Shown here piece by piece: positions 52,170 through 64,000 of a DNA stretch of 64,000 nucleotides. Source of the stretch: Trichoplax sp. H2. Taxonomy: Eukaryota; Placozoa; Uniplacotomia; Trichoplacea. The notes beneath the pieces are model-generated. The model worked only from the letters and a program-made list of their open reading frames with translations, made no database searches and was not told the origin of the DNA. The position numbers and the translations under genes are program-made. Location of the stretch: contig NOWV01000017.1 of assembly GCA_003344405.1 (NCBI GenBank), positions 558,001-622,000 of the forward strand. The letters run 5' to 3'. Position 1 is the first letter of the stretch; every line of letters begins with the position of its first letter.

Positions 52170-52620
52170 TTATGAATATTGATTTAGTGAAATAAAGTGA
52201 TACAACGCTGTATAGTATAAATTACGAATCAATTTTTGCTCTTGTATAGTAAATCAGCTTCATGTTCATCATGTTAGATGTAATAGACTTTGATATACTG
52301 TACTGTACACTTCTCTTAAATTTCGATTTAGTAAAGTACCCGTAAGAGGTATGATCGCTTGCCTACTTATTTCTTCTATTCTACTATAAGTTGTACTTAT
52401 TTTCGCCACAAAAGCTATAGGATACATTGATACTCGCATAAATCCAGGTTAAAACTTTGATTCAGTAAAATAAAACGATTTATCTTATCGAGGGAGTTTA
52501 TTTCCCATGCATTGCTATAAGCTATGCTTATACTTATCATGCGTACTGATAGTATCTCGTACTGATCCAAATTGACTATATCTTCAATTTGGTAAATAAA
52601 GCCGTATAAGAGCAATATTT
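52170..52620. repeat. Weak tandem repeat, period about 130-145 bases
   Basis: The word GATTTAGTGAAATAAAGTGA (52180) recurs in diverged form as GATTTAGTAAAG (52324), GATTCAGTAAAATAAAACGA (52458) and CAATTTGGTAAATAAAGCCG (52587). Spacing of 144, 134 and 129 bases suggests an old tandem array; similarity outside this word is low. Confidence 0.4.
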
Positions 52621-55600
52621 TACATTAGCTTTGCATACAAACGTGAATGATATTGATAATTTAGTTAAACTGATTTTCCAAAGAAATATACTAGTTGAAT
52701 TTTGTTGATTAGTGATACTAAGATACCAAAGAGAAACTATTTCGAAGTCTTTAACACAAACAGGGAGTAATCAATAGGATAGCAGTTAGTCCATTTTGCT
52801 TAACTACTAGTTACATAGGGTAAATCTTGGCTCAATTCTACTTTTCAAATTCAGTAACACCGTGGTAACAACATTTATACAGCGGCTTCCCCAAACTACG
52901 TATACATTATCATTAATTCTAAGATACACATACTAATACTTTAGTTAGTAAACAAAATTGAAGTGCTCGCACGTTTATTGCTGATATCTGCATCATAGAG
53001 CCAAAATTTGGCGTTGTTAATTAATAATACACGCCCCATAGTATTGCCAATGGAAAAAAATAGCTCTCGATTACAGCTCGATCGTTTATCGATGGTTATT
53101 ATGCTATTACCCCATAATACCTTAATTTTAATTCTAACTTTCGCATTACTATAATTCAATTAGCAGCATATTGATATAATTTAAGTAAGGCAATGCATTA
53201 GATATAGTTATAAAATATTTTGATTTATAGGTATCCTTTTATCACAAAATGGCATAAATTATTTATTCTTTTTTTTAATGGCAGAACTAGATCCTGAGCA
53301 CATTCTGATCTGTTTTGCGACTACTTTTCAATATCTTATATTAGTCAAAAATTTAAGGTCACGATTCAATTTTAGTTACGGTGACTAACTTTAAATAATT
53401 AAAATAGAACAACACCAATATATACTTATACACGTATATTGGTCTTAATCACTAGATACCGTGCAATTTGAATAGTTATACTTGGTAGAGTATCGCTCTG
53501 TCACAGAGTAAAACAGCGATAGTTATCCTAACTACTGTAATAAAACTTTTCTTGCAACAAATCAGAGTAAATTCAATATGGAAGTCTAGGTTAAGGGACG
53601 GATTGACAAATTAATAAAAACAACCGGTAATATTCAAAAGAGGCCAGAGTAACCAAATCAAATTATGTTTATAAGCCAAATAGAAAGAGCCACTGTTTGA
53701 CATCAATATGGCCTTTCTTACTGTCTAGCCTCTTATGACGTCAAACTGATTGCATTAATTCCTTTAGGTATACTTTATGATATATTAGCACTTTAAAGTA
53801 GGACCTTTCGGTCATATTTAAGGTAGTTGTTTTAGAAGGCGAAACAAGTGAATAAATTATTGACGATTTCGCCAGTTATATTATGTAATTAATAATGAGG
53901 TATTCTTGTCGCTATGAATGAGATCACTGTTTATTGCGTAATAAATAATAAATAGCCATAACAAATGATAATATCAAATTTTAGAAAAATAACGCTCTAC
54001 TCAGTGCAATGACTACAATATTGAAATAAATTATACATAAGTTACAGAACGGGTTACTGAGTACCAACATTCCAAGATACTATCTATACTACGCGTATCA
54101 ATGATAGAGTGCGAAATAGTGAGTACTATTGCAATCTATGGTTACTATGGGTGGTAAATTCCAGGCGAATACATCACCTGGAAGAAAATGACAAAGCAAT
54201 TAGTTGTCTATAGGGCCTTAAAATGATAAATATGCTAGTTTAGGTTATTGCTGATTAGAATTAAAGGGAAAATAACTATTAGCCATTTATGGATGAACTC
54301 GAGTTGACAAAAACACGCTAATGGATAATTATATCTAAAATCATCTATACTGTATGGTCTATGCAAAGTACGTAGAACTTAAGTAGGTATCTGTACATGT
54401 AGCAGTCATTGGCGTGTTTTGGAAACAATAAATATACATTACATTGATAATATTAGAGTAAAGCATCCTATATTAGAGGAGAATGATTATTATAGCAATT
54501 AAGTATATTCTATCAACTGTAATTTTTAATCAACATTCAATGCAGTTACTGATAATAATTATCTTTAAAATTATAAATGATAAATAATGAATACTAATAA
54601 ACAATGATAACGAATAACATGTATGGACAAAGATATTTGTTCTTGTTAGTCGTGACACAACCTTGAGTTTTTAGGCATAAAACTATGTACTGTTTTATTA
54701 TAGCATATTGTACGTAAATTATGAAACGTGAAAGTAATCGGGTATTACTATACTAGTACATTCATATGATAAATGCCTTCATTCGTTAAAGCGTCTACAA
54801 GGACCGCATTATTATCAGGATTACTGTAAGAATATAAACTAATTGGAATATATTCAACTACAGCATATTCTCTCCATGTACTTAATAAATATAATATTTC
54901 TGATTCATGACAACATGCGAACCTAACCCTACCATTGCTACTAGTGTATCATAATATATGTCAAAAAATGATGATTACAATAGTTATCTTGATTTGCATT
55001 GAAATATTTGAAATGTTACTAAAAATCATCTTGTATCTATCTATTCAATTATGTAACTAATATCTTGCTTTCTGGTGTTATTAGCAACCAATTACCATCC
55101 ATGGAGATTGATGTAATAATTCCAAGAATACTAAATGGATGCTATAATGGGTAGATAAAATACGGCATTCTCTTTCAGATATTGAATCAATGCAATTATA
55201 AGTCTCGACGTAACTGCAGTAATCTACTTCGCTAGCTACACTTATCATCTATGCGTCCCTCTGCTATACAAGTATTTAAATAAAAACAACATTCACAAAA
55301 GGGATCATCATTCAATAAAATACAGTAAATCATTAATCGTCAACGCCAATAACATAACTACTGATATTCAATTCATCAATAACAATCAATCTTTCTATAA
55401 AGCCTGACTATATGCCATTAACGCTTTAACCTATTCAATCCCTAACGCAATTATCCTAATAAGATTATTATACAAAATGACTGCCTTCCATTGGTTGGCA
55501 TAAAATAATGCAAGATTCAATAATCACTTTACATTGATGAAGTTTTCAAAACTATATATTTCAATCTATCGCTCCAACAACAGTAAACATAGTCTTCCAT

Positions 55601-58600
55601 ACAATTAACGCAATTGCAGGGTAATTCATATCTTATACATATGGAATAATATTGTACTGTACCGTACATCAGTGACGACAGCATGGGATTAGCAAAGTAG
55701 ATCAGCCCAAGAGTACATTAGATTATTAGAAATTAAAAACGGATACATTAATATTTTACTCATCGAAATTAAATATTATTAAAATATCGACTAACTATCC
55801 AATTGATTCGGTAGTTGAGCTTTGCACACAACAATATTGAATCAATCAGCCCAGTGACCAATCTAGCTAATATTAACAATCATGTCAGGAAATTTATTTT
55901 CTATTTAATATCTATCTTTTGATAATCTTAATTTTCAATTTTACCATCAAATGGCTATATTTTCTTTGAGTAATGTACACTGTACGGTACATTTATGACC
56001 GGTATACTAGTAATACATAGACGAACGTAATGTATTAATCATCGATAGAATTTTGACGCTAATCATACGTATAATATCAATTTTGTTACGCAGTAAATAA
56101 ATACGTACAATCATGGCAATATGTCAATTATAATTAGCATCCTATACTATACAATCTACTGTAAAATTAGTGCTAGCTTGTAAGCACATTTTCATGATCC
56201 GATGTAAGAATGAAGATCAATAAAATAATATGAATGACTATAAATCTGGTAATTTATTGGAGTGTCTAACCTTCGAGTAATATGTATTTTTTAATTCTAC
56301 CGCGATAAACAATCATTAGCCAATCTTAATAATGACTCATCAAAGACATATAATCAAAGTCAATAACATGATATTGGTGATGTAAAAGTATCCTTTACTT
56401 ACTCCTAATATAGTATAATCCACTAAACGTCTCTTATTTGCGTGATATAGTACAGTATATAGGAGTAATGATGAAAAATAAAATTGATAAAACTATTCTG
56501 CCTATCCAGAAAGTTCTAATCATCTTGTATCAATCAATATTTCCAAATCATGAGAGTTAGTCAGTTAATTAGTAAGTAGTATTTATTTAAATGGAATGCT
56601 ATCATTATTTAACACTATTAGTTGCATTCATGAGGATTTGAGTTCAAAATATTGATCATATAGTCAGAAAAAATTCATTTCGACGTCATCATAATTCCGG
56701 TAATGATTAATCAGAATAATATTGTGCTATTCATTCTTAGTCAACAATTAATCTCTATTCTTCTATTGACTATCTTGGATCCACGTGACCACTAATATAA
56801 TTAATCAGCTATATTTATCTAATATGCTTTATTTTTATTATTATTTATTATTCCTTTGAACTACGATAGTCTGCTAGTGTTTTTATTCTGTTGACTATTC
56901 AATTGAATGCCCTATCTGGTAAACAAGTTCGATATTATTGTGTGTTATTAGCTTAGGTGACCATATAAAAGAAGCTAAGGGCTATCATGGTAAACATTTT
57001 AGCCATCATTTCATCACCTTGATGGTTTGTAGCGTTAATTTTTCATTATTTACCCTTCTGACGTTCAGGATGTTATTATTATCTAATCACCTTCTAGTTC
57101 AATGCTACTTTATCAATCGACGACATGAATGTAATTATCAAGTAATATGCAATAATACACTAAATACATAATGTACGTCCAATTTTGGTTATAATCAACG
57201 TATACCTCGATACTTTATAATACAAGCAATCATCTAAAATCTGAGTGCAATAATCAGGACTACTGATTATTAATCTGAACAAGCAAAACATACATATCTT
57301 GCAAAAGTAATAACAAAGTAAATGCTAAATCGTTCTCAAGCCTATATTCAAGGCTACAGAACATACCGTTATACGAAATGATTGATCTCCATCGCAATTG
57401 TTGCTAGTTTAACCAACGATTTTATCATTTGAGTAGCACTACTTGCCAGTAGGCACTATTCTACTTTATCATCAACCTATAGAGATACTCTCATCATGAT
57501 AGTAATAATGAATGAGCAACAGTAGTGAATTACTTCTGTCTACGTAATTCTGTTGATGAATTATTTCTTATTTAATTTTATTTGTTATTGTCAGTATGTC
57601 ACAAACAACCTGAGCCTAGCTTGAAATGAACCCGTATAAATCTTTCTGCAAATCAAAACAAGGTGATGATAATAATAATACGAGACAACGCGAATCATAA
57701 TTGCAAGGATAAAAGGGTAAAAGAATAATATAACCTATTACCATAAATGATATTTTTATACTGACTACGTCATTCTTGCATCCACACAACAGCATTCAAT
57801 TTAGTCAATCAATAAACAAGAACCTGAGTAACATGATTAGATGATAGTCTTGATTATAGAATGTGCAATAAATCATACGTATAGTCAAATTGTTTATTAG
57901 GTTAATGAGAGGAAAAAGCAACATGGATAATATTACGAGCCCTATGCGTGATAGTCATGATTCTAAACATATTTGTAGCAAATTACATTCCTACATAAAA
58001 AATAACTAGTAAAAAATAGTAACAGTCGGCAAACACTCAATAAAGTTGTCAATCCCATTATTTAATTCATGCCTCATTAGCATAGCTACTCGGTGGCTAT
58101 AATGTTGTTGTTATCTACTAGGAAAAGTGCGAGTGAATAATATTTCCTCAATAACATGAAAAGAATGCGAAGAATAATAGCTTAGATACACATCAGTCAT
58201 ACTAAACAATGATGTTATTGATTTTTTCAACATCTTCATCATGATGAAGACAAAATTATTATTCTGATTACGGTATTACTTGATAACTATGTTCAACTGG
58301 AGATGTTGATAATTACAGATGATGATCCTTAATGAATTTATATTGCCATATGGACTATATGAGTACCTTGCGCTCTATTCTACAGCCATTATGATTATAA
58401 GCTTATTCTCGTCTTTGTAACTGTAATTGAATTTAGGCAGGGCTAAACTGATGTTCTTTTTAATTCATCAATGAATTATGATGACAGTTACATGATTAGA
58501 AATCCAAAGAATGTCTGTCAAAAACATATTGAAGATAGATTTTACGTCAATCGAAAATTAGTAACAGCAACAAATTGAACATTTTTTAAATATATCAAAC

Positions 58601-61600
58601 AAAAAGAAATAAAATTATCCTGTTGGATATTTTATATTGTTCCTGTATTAACATTATATATCTATACCTCTCAGCTTCTTAATAGATTTCTCATTGCTGA
58701 AATGAGATGATTTCGTAGAATTAGGCCATAGCTATGCTGCAATGACAATATTTGTTCGTATGCGTATCTAGGTGTCATTCAGATGATAGTCACAATTGCA
58801 ATTATATTCCTTGTCATTTCAGTTCAGATTATCATTAGTTAATTGTCGATATAACCTACTAATAATAAACACAATGCTGTATCTTGCAATTTCCATATTA
58901 AACTATAATGATTATTGGCTGTGGCCAAGAATAGGAAATACAGTAAAATGCTGCGTTGTGCACGAGTTATGATTCAAATTTGTACCACGCCTCGCGGAAG
59001 GCTATAACGCTTTATTGCTTAAATTAAATGTTCATTTGAATTGATCATATTAACTTATTTACTGTTTTATAGAGCATATGCATGTCATCTATGTGTGGCA
59101 TTTGCGATTACTCCAATAGTTATTTTTACCTACATTGTGATCGATACCATCTTATCATAGCTTATAGTTTACAGTATTAATCAATTGCAGTAGACATTAA
59201 TTTTAATTCCAGTATCGATCTATGGGGACAATAACCTGATATGTAAACTAGCAATAAATACTAATAAAATATAAAGGTAGAAATAACTTGGGACTTCTGT
59301 TAACTATCAACTTCATATATATATAATACAGTCCCATGGCAATCTACAACTTAGAGTGCATTGAAAACAATATCCATTATTATCTTAGCAATAGAAATGG
59401 CTAAAATACACAGCGTACTGAGTGCAGCCGATGTGCAATGATAGACTGCAAGTACCATATGTTGTAAGGTACGATGTACGTGCTGAGCATGTTGATATAT
59501 ACATTTACACGATTTAAATGAATCAGTATCACTTGCCAGTGTAGAAGAAAGTGAGGAATCGTAATGAAGAGATTATGTACTACGTTAAAACCCTAATATA
59601 TTAATAAAAACGACTATTTTTCTCTTCAATGTTTACTCGTTTTCTACTTTGATAATACCTATTTTTTGCTTTGTTATAATTTATTAAAGTGTTGTTTTCT
59701 TCAAATTCGATTCGTCATCTATTCACAATATTTATTGTATTTTTTGTTTTGATATTAAGCGCTTACTGGTCATTTATTCTTGCTTTATCTTTATCATTAC
59801 TTACTCTACTGTATAGTATAGTCTATCAGTTCATCATATATTAATGTCTTTCTATGTTTTATTTTATTCTATATATTTCATAAAGATAGTACCAAATCTC
59901 ATTGCCGCTTAATCTTCTCATACGATTTGCTTTCTCTTCCTCGCATAATTTTATCGTTTGATCCTTCCGATGACATTGATAATGACAGTATCATACTCAA
60001 TTTATCATGACGGGCTACAACAGATCCAGTGTACTATCAAGTTAACGGTTTCGATTAATTAATTAGCTTTGGTAGACAGTGGAGTCCTTGTCTTGATTGA
60101 TGATAGTATGATAAAATGCTACTACTCTTTATCTAGTTATTCGTTACGATGTTGAATAATATGCGCAAAAATATGAATGAAACAACAAATCTGCAGTCAA
60201 ATATCGTAAACTATTAATGACTATTGAGTGATATTCATCGTCAACTGCTTTAGTAGTCCTTACATCATTTCTTTTTTGAGCAATTTTTATATTACAGCCC
60301 CTCTCTTTACCACACCCTAAAAATTTCCTCTATTTAATAAATAGGATCGATCATTTCTTAAAAGCTTTCAGTCATTATCCTCTTCTTGACTACGAACCTT
60401 TCTAACTTGCATTGATTAGAGGCTGAAAACACCGTTACCTTTATCTACTTTAGGTATGCATTATAATAGTGATTACAAGAGGATTGTTAATCAATAATAA
60501 TATCCATGATAATTAAAATAATAAAGAGCTTCTTTATATTTAACTGATGACTATAGTGTCTTTGTACGAGTAATGTGGTCAATAATATTTTTGCCTTCCG
60601 AGCATTGCGCAAGCTACATATACGAATACGTCTTTTAATACATTGCTGTCTTTATCAGAAGGATCATGTTAGGAAAAACCTAATAATCGATGAAGTTAAT
60701 GACGTTACACGATAGTCGCAATAATCAATGTAATAAGAAAATAAAACAGCTAAACTACTGGACAGTTAGAATTATACTATTGTGCCGTTTGATCAATTTT
60801 TCACTCGTCACGGCCATTTTTAATATACATGGTATAACATACGCGTAAAGAAGAGTTAATGATGGAAAGCTGAGTTGAATTATACCCACGAAATTTATTT
60901 GTGTGATATCTTGTTACTCATAGCTATAGTATTTGTAGAAACACCCACTCTGACATATTAAATCAAAATGGTAGCATGGGACTGATTACCGTATGGAATT
61001 TTACCATCTGTTTGTCAATAAAGTATATTAGCTTACTGCTGATCAGTCATTCTTCCATTTTTTTATAGTTTTTATATCATTTTCGCTACTTTGAGAAGTC
61101 ATGTATGCGCCCTATGATAGGCATTACATCTTGATAACCCTATTCATTATTCCATGACCCTCAGTTCAAAATAATAACCAGTTGTGTTTATGCTGTATGC
61201 AATATTTTCTTTAGTCATTCCATATTTTTCTTGCATAACAATATAATACTTGTTTTCAATTACGTACACATCGTAGAGACGTAAACGCTTTTAATTCATT
61301 AATTGCTATTGTTATGTAAATGTCATATAATTGCATATATCAAGATAAATGTAGGTATGTCTGTATAACTAATAGTAATAACATAATCAAAAAACATGTT
61401 TTCCATCGACAGTCCTAACATACTATGAGGGCATTGATACGGAATAGTTCGTAATATCTATGAAATAAACAAAACAACCTTTTATTGACCTTAACTGGTG
61501 TAGTTATAGACCTTGTGTAACTGGATATGATCATCATTCTGTCAGGCGATTGCCGTCATTAACTCATACCTACTCTTAACAAAATTATTATACGTATACC

Positions 61601-61920
61601 CAATATCCCCAACAGTACCTATCGATATTAAGATTGGAAAAAAATCTTCTTCTCAACTATCCACAAAAAAATCATCCAATTTCAACTTGTTATTAGGTAA
61701 CCCTATATTACATTAAAAAAATAATAAAAATAACGTTCAATTAAAGTATTTAATGCTAACTATAAAATATGATCAAAAGTGTAAAAATTTTTGATTCCAA
61801 TTATATTCATAATGTTAAATAGACTTTAAGTTCAAATTGTTGTTCAAACTAATCTACAAACTCTCTTTATCTTTCACCGTATACGCATTGATATCCATTA
61901 GCAGTATAGTTAAAATATCA

Positions 61921-61953
61921 GTATATATATATATCTATATATATGTATATATG
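61921..61953. repeat. (TA)n microsatellite upstream of the zinc-finger gene
   Basis: An almost pure TA run with two single-base interruptions. Confidence 0.85.
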
Positions 61954-62314
61954 AGGACAACGATATTCATAAATAACTTTATTTCTTTCATGTGATTAAA
62001 TTAGGTAGTGGTCGCACGCTGCTTATGTATCCACTCAGTGAAATCAGCTAATACTAATTATTTGGAGTATCATTGGCAATCGATTGCGAATATTACTAAA
62101 TTACGAAATTCTTAATCTTGAAACTATTAATATCACATTGAGAATATTAATTACAGTGAGTATTAAAAAAACTATAAGAATTCTCGTCTTTTATGACATA
62201 TCAATACAATATCGCCATTCATTAAAGACAGAAATTCAGTCAATTAATATTAAGAAGATTGAGACATAATTTGATCTAACCTCTTGAAGCTTCGGGTAAT
62301 CCTCTCTAACAAAT

Positions 62315-63877
62315 ATGACGGAAAGTAAAGAAGATAACACTAGTACCATATACGATATTTTTAATCGATCAACTAGTGTTTGGAAACAAATATCGGAAAT
62401 AGCAAGCAATAGCCGTAATGAATTACCTATACAACCAAGCGTGGCTATGGATTTATTAGAAAAATGCGCGAGAGAACTTGCGCGGATTGAACCAACCCCT
62501 TCATCCGATACCGACGACGATGAAGCTGAAAATCAAAAACAACAAGAATTCTCAACGACAGAGATATTATCCAATGTATCATTTTGGTCATCGCAAATGC
62601 TAAAAGTTATTTATAACAAGCAACTTTTACCTACTAATTTGTTGTCGCAACTAACCACCATACTATTTGGATGTATTCTGCATTCATTACGATTACTGAA
62701 AGGTGATTCGTCTACACACAATCTATTGCGGCAAATTCTTACGACGATGGCACCGTCGGATACATCTAACGATAGTATTGACGAAGACGAAGATATTGAA
62801 TCCAACGACGATTTTGTAAAAAATGAAACATTTCCTACCGATTCATCATCCGTTGATGACAGTGATAGCCATAGCCAATCAAGCTTAATTGCTCCAACTG
62901 ATAGCACTATTTCAAATCCAACACAATCTAACGGAAACAGTGTAAGCCATTCTAACGTCACTAATTTTAGTGTCAATTGTATCCTAAGCAATAACAGAAA
63001 CACTGATGTCAAGAACCACGAGGAGTTACCAGTTGAGAAAATGAATGTTGCGGCTTGTTCGATGAATAAAGATCAAGATCATTCAGTTAAGCAAACGTTT
63101 ACCATAAATCGCGGTGTACCACTTCATCCCAATAATGTTTCATGCAATCCTGTTATTTCACCTGTTTTTATTTACGATATTACACCTGCTGGACCTCGTA
63201 TTATTCCAGTACCTCAACAACAAGCTATGCCACCAACTGCTGTAGCATATACCAATTTCGGCAATAATGTCAATGATCGCATTAACACAGTTAAACCGGT
63301 CGTCAATCCTTATCAGGGTGGCTATAATGATAACCCGCCGTTATTTTTCAAGAACAGAAATTTAGCATCACCTAATCGTAATGCATTAAATCACGATGGA
63401 CAATTTAACTATTACGATAATCATGGAGATGGCAGCAATCAAGATGGACCTTATCGATGTGATATCTGCTACAAAGCCTTTGGTCGCTCATATAGTCTAA
63501 CAAGACATAAGAGGATACATACTGGCGAGAAACCCTATCGATGCGACGTTTGCCATAAATCATTCACTCAGTCCTTTCATTTAAAAATGCATAAACGTAC
63601 GCATTCGCGCGATGTTTTATATTCGTGCGATATCTGTGGAAAAAGTTTTATCCAAGCAAATGATTTAAAGAAACATCGAAGAGTTCATACCGGCGAAAAA
63701 CCATACGTATGTATGATATGCCTAAAGCCTTTTACCGATTCCAGCCAGTTAAAACGTCATATTCGAGTTCATACTGGAGAAAAGCCATACACATGCGACA
63801 TTTGCAATAAATCGTTTTCGCAATCTGGTACGTTGGCAAAACATAAAAAAATCCATCTTAGAAACGCGGAGCAGTAA
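62315..63877 (+). CDS. Five-finger C2H2 zinc-finger protein, single coding exon
   Basis: A 520-residue protein read without an intron. Residues 1-about 160 contain a mixed hydrophobic region (ILSNVSFWSSQMLKVIYNK). An acidic Ser/Asp-rich stretch around 150-190 and a long Asn/Pro/Ser-rich low-complexity region follow. Five classical C2H2 fingers run from about 378 to the end: C-x2-C-x12-H-x3-H units with helix segments RSYSLTRH, QSFHLKMH, QANDLKKH, DSSQLKRH and QSGTLAKH. Linkers between fingers 1-2, 3-4 and 4-5 are TGEKPY; the 2-3 linker is SRDVLY. This layout points to a sequence-specific DNA-binding nuclear protein. The fingers are of the general Krueppel/PRDM/ZBTB-like type and I cannot assign an orthologue. 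No BTB, SET or KRAB domain is visible. The start is the first Met of the open frame after CTCTCTAACAAAT; a 5' non-coding exon cannot be excluded. Confidence 0.93.
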   Translation: MTESKEDNTSTIYDIFNRSTSVWKQISEIASNSRNELPIQPSVAMDLLEKCARELARIEPTPSSDTDDDEAENQKQQEFSTTEILSNVSFWSSQMLKVIYNKQLLPTNLLSQLTTILFGCILHSLRLLKGDSSTHNLLRQILTTMAPSDTSNDSIDEDEDIESNDDFVKNETFPTDSSSVDDSDSHSQSSLIAPTDSTISNPTQSNGNSVSHSNVTNFSVNCILSNNRNTDVKNHEELPVEKMNVAACSMNKDQDHSVKQTFTINRGVPLHPNNVSCNPVISPVFIYDITPAGPRIIPVPQQQAMPPTAVAYTNFGNNVNDRINTVKPVVNPYQGGYNDNPPLFFKNRNLASPNRNALNHDGQFNYYDNHGDGSNQDGPYRCDICYKAFGRSYSLTRHKRIHTGEKPYRCDVCHKSFTQSFHLKMHKRTHSRDVLYSCDICGKSFIQANDLKKHRRVHTGEKPYVCMICLKPFTDSSQLKRHIRVHTGEKPYTCDICNKSFSQSGTLAKHKKIHLRNAEQ

Positions 63878-64000
63878 ATTACAATCTAGATACTTCAATT
63901 AATTATTATGAAATAATTGCATACTGTTATAATTAAATCGATTGATTCATTACTTATAACATCAGCGAGAAAAGTATCAGAAGCCAATCTCTTATGTATT
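63878..64000. other. 3' flank of the zinc-finger gene
   Basis: AT-rich DNA up to the window edge with no feature recognised. Confidence 0.5.

Larger units (their letters stand above)
51532..62314. other. Long gene-poor stretch before the zinc-finger gene
   Basis: About 10.8 kb in which I find no gene that can be supported on either strand. It is AT-rich, with a weak tandem repeat near 52.2-52.6 kb, isolated TACTGTAC-type palindromes (about 52300, 55655, 55975) and a TA microsatellite at 61921-61953. The last few kilobases presumably hold the zinc-finger gene promoter. A minus-strand open frame at 52941-53159 has coding-like composition but no recognisable similarity. Confidence 0.5.

Noticed and set aside
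52415-52615. Minus-strand 66-codon frame
   Set aside because: Overlaps the weak tandem repeat and shows no similarity to known proteins.
52941-53159. Minus-strand frame with coding-like codons (SIGNTMGRVLLINNAKFWL)
   Set aside because: Reads plausibly, but I recognise no family and found no in-phase neighbouring exon; could be a decayed exon.
62611-63012. 133-codon antisense frame inside the zinc-finger gene
   Set aside because: Shadow of the well-supported sense frame, rich in Ser/Leu from the complement of Asp/Asn/Ser codons.

Overview
This looks like an early-branching animal nuclear genome, most likely a placozoan (Trichoplax/Hoilungia type). The DNA is strongly AT-rich. The genes have many short introns (often 60-150 bases) with clean GT-AG borders. 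The spliced proteins read as close relatives of vertebrate ones: PDE10A, a sodium/calcium exchanger, mitochondrial ribosomal protein S7, PDXDC1 and coilin. The species call is inference. All exon maps were built by hand from reading frame, splice consensus and remembered family motifs. In the intact gene models every junction keeps phase and every total is divisible by three.

Layout: 1-3.7 kb is upstream DNA with a poly-G tract and TACTG/CAGTA-type palindromes. 3.7-16.1 kb (+) is a 30-exon PDE10-type phosphodiesterase. 19.8-26.3 kb (+) is a 10-exon Na+/Ca2+ exchanger. 28.5-30.7 kb (+) is an 8-exon mitochondrial uS7m gene. 31.6-33.4 kb (-) is a three-exon gene for a secreted, probably GPI-anchored protein with two Frizzled-type cysteine-rich units. 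33.4-36.2 kb holds a dense field of (TACTG)n/(CAGTA)n palindromes. 36.2-43.6 kb (+) is a 27-exon PDXDC1-like gene. 45.6-49.1 kb (+) is a 10-exon coilin gene whose second intron carries a diverged ~160-base tandem repeat. 50.9-51.5 kb (-) is a broken FKBP-type prolyl isomerase. 51.5-62.3 kb shows no supportable gene. 62.3-63.9 kb (+) is a single-exon five-finger C2H2 zinc-finger gene.

The genes do not form one pathway. PDE10A and the exchanger both act in second-messenger signalling (cyclic nucleotides, Ca2+), and coilin belongs to Cajal-body RNP assembly. The rest look like chance neighbours. I found no tRNA or rRNA gene, no CRISPR array and no intact transposon. The items most worth following up are the GPI-anchored double-CRD gene, the palindrome field, the FKBP relic and the open but unassigned stretches inside the first PDXDC1 intron.
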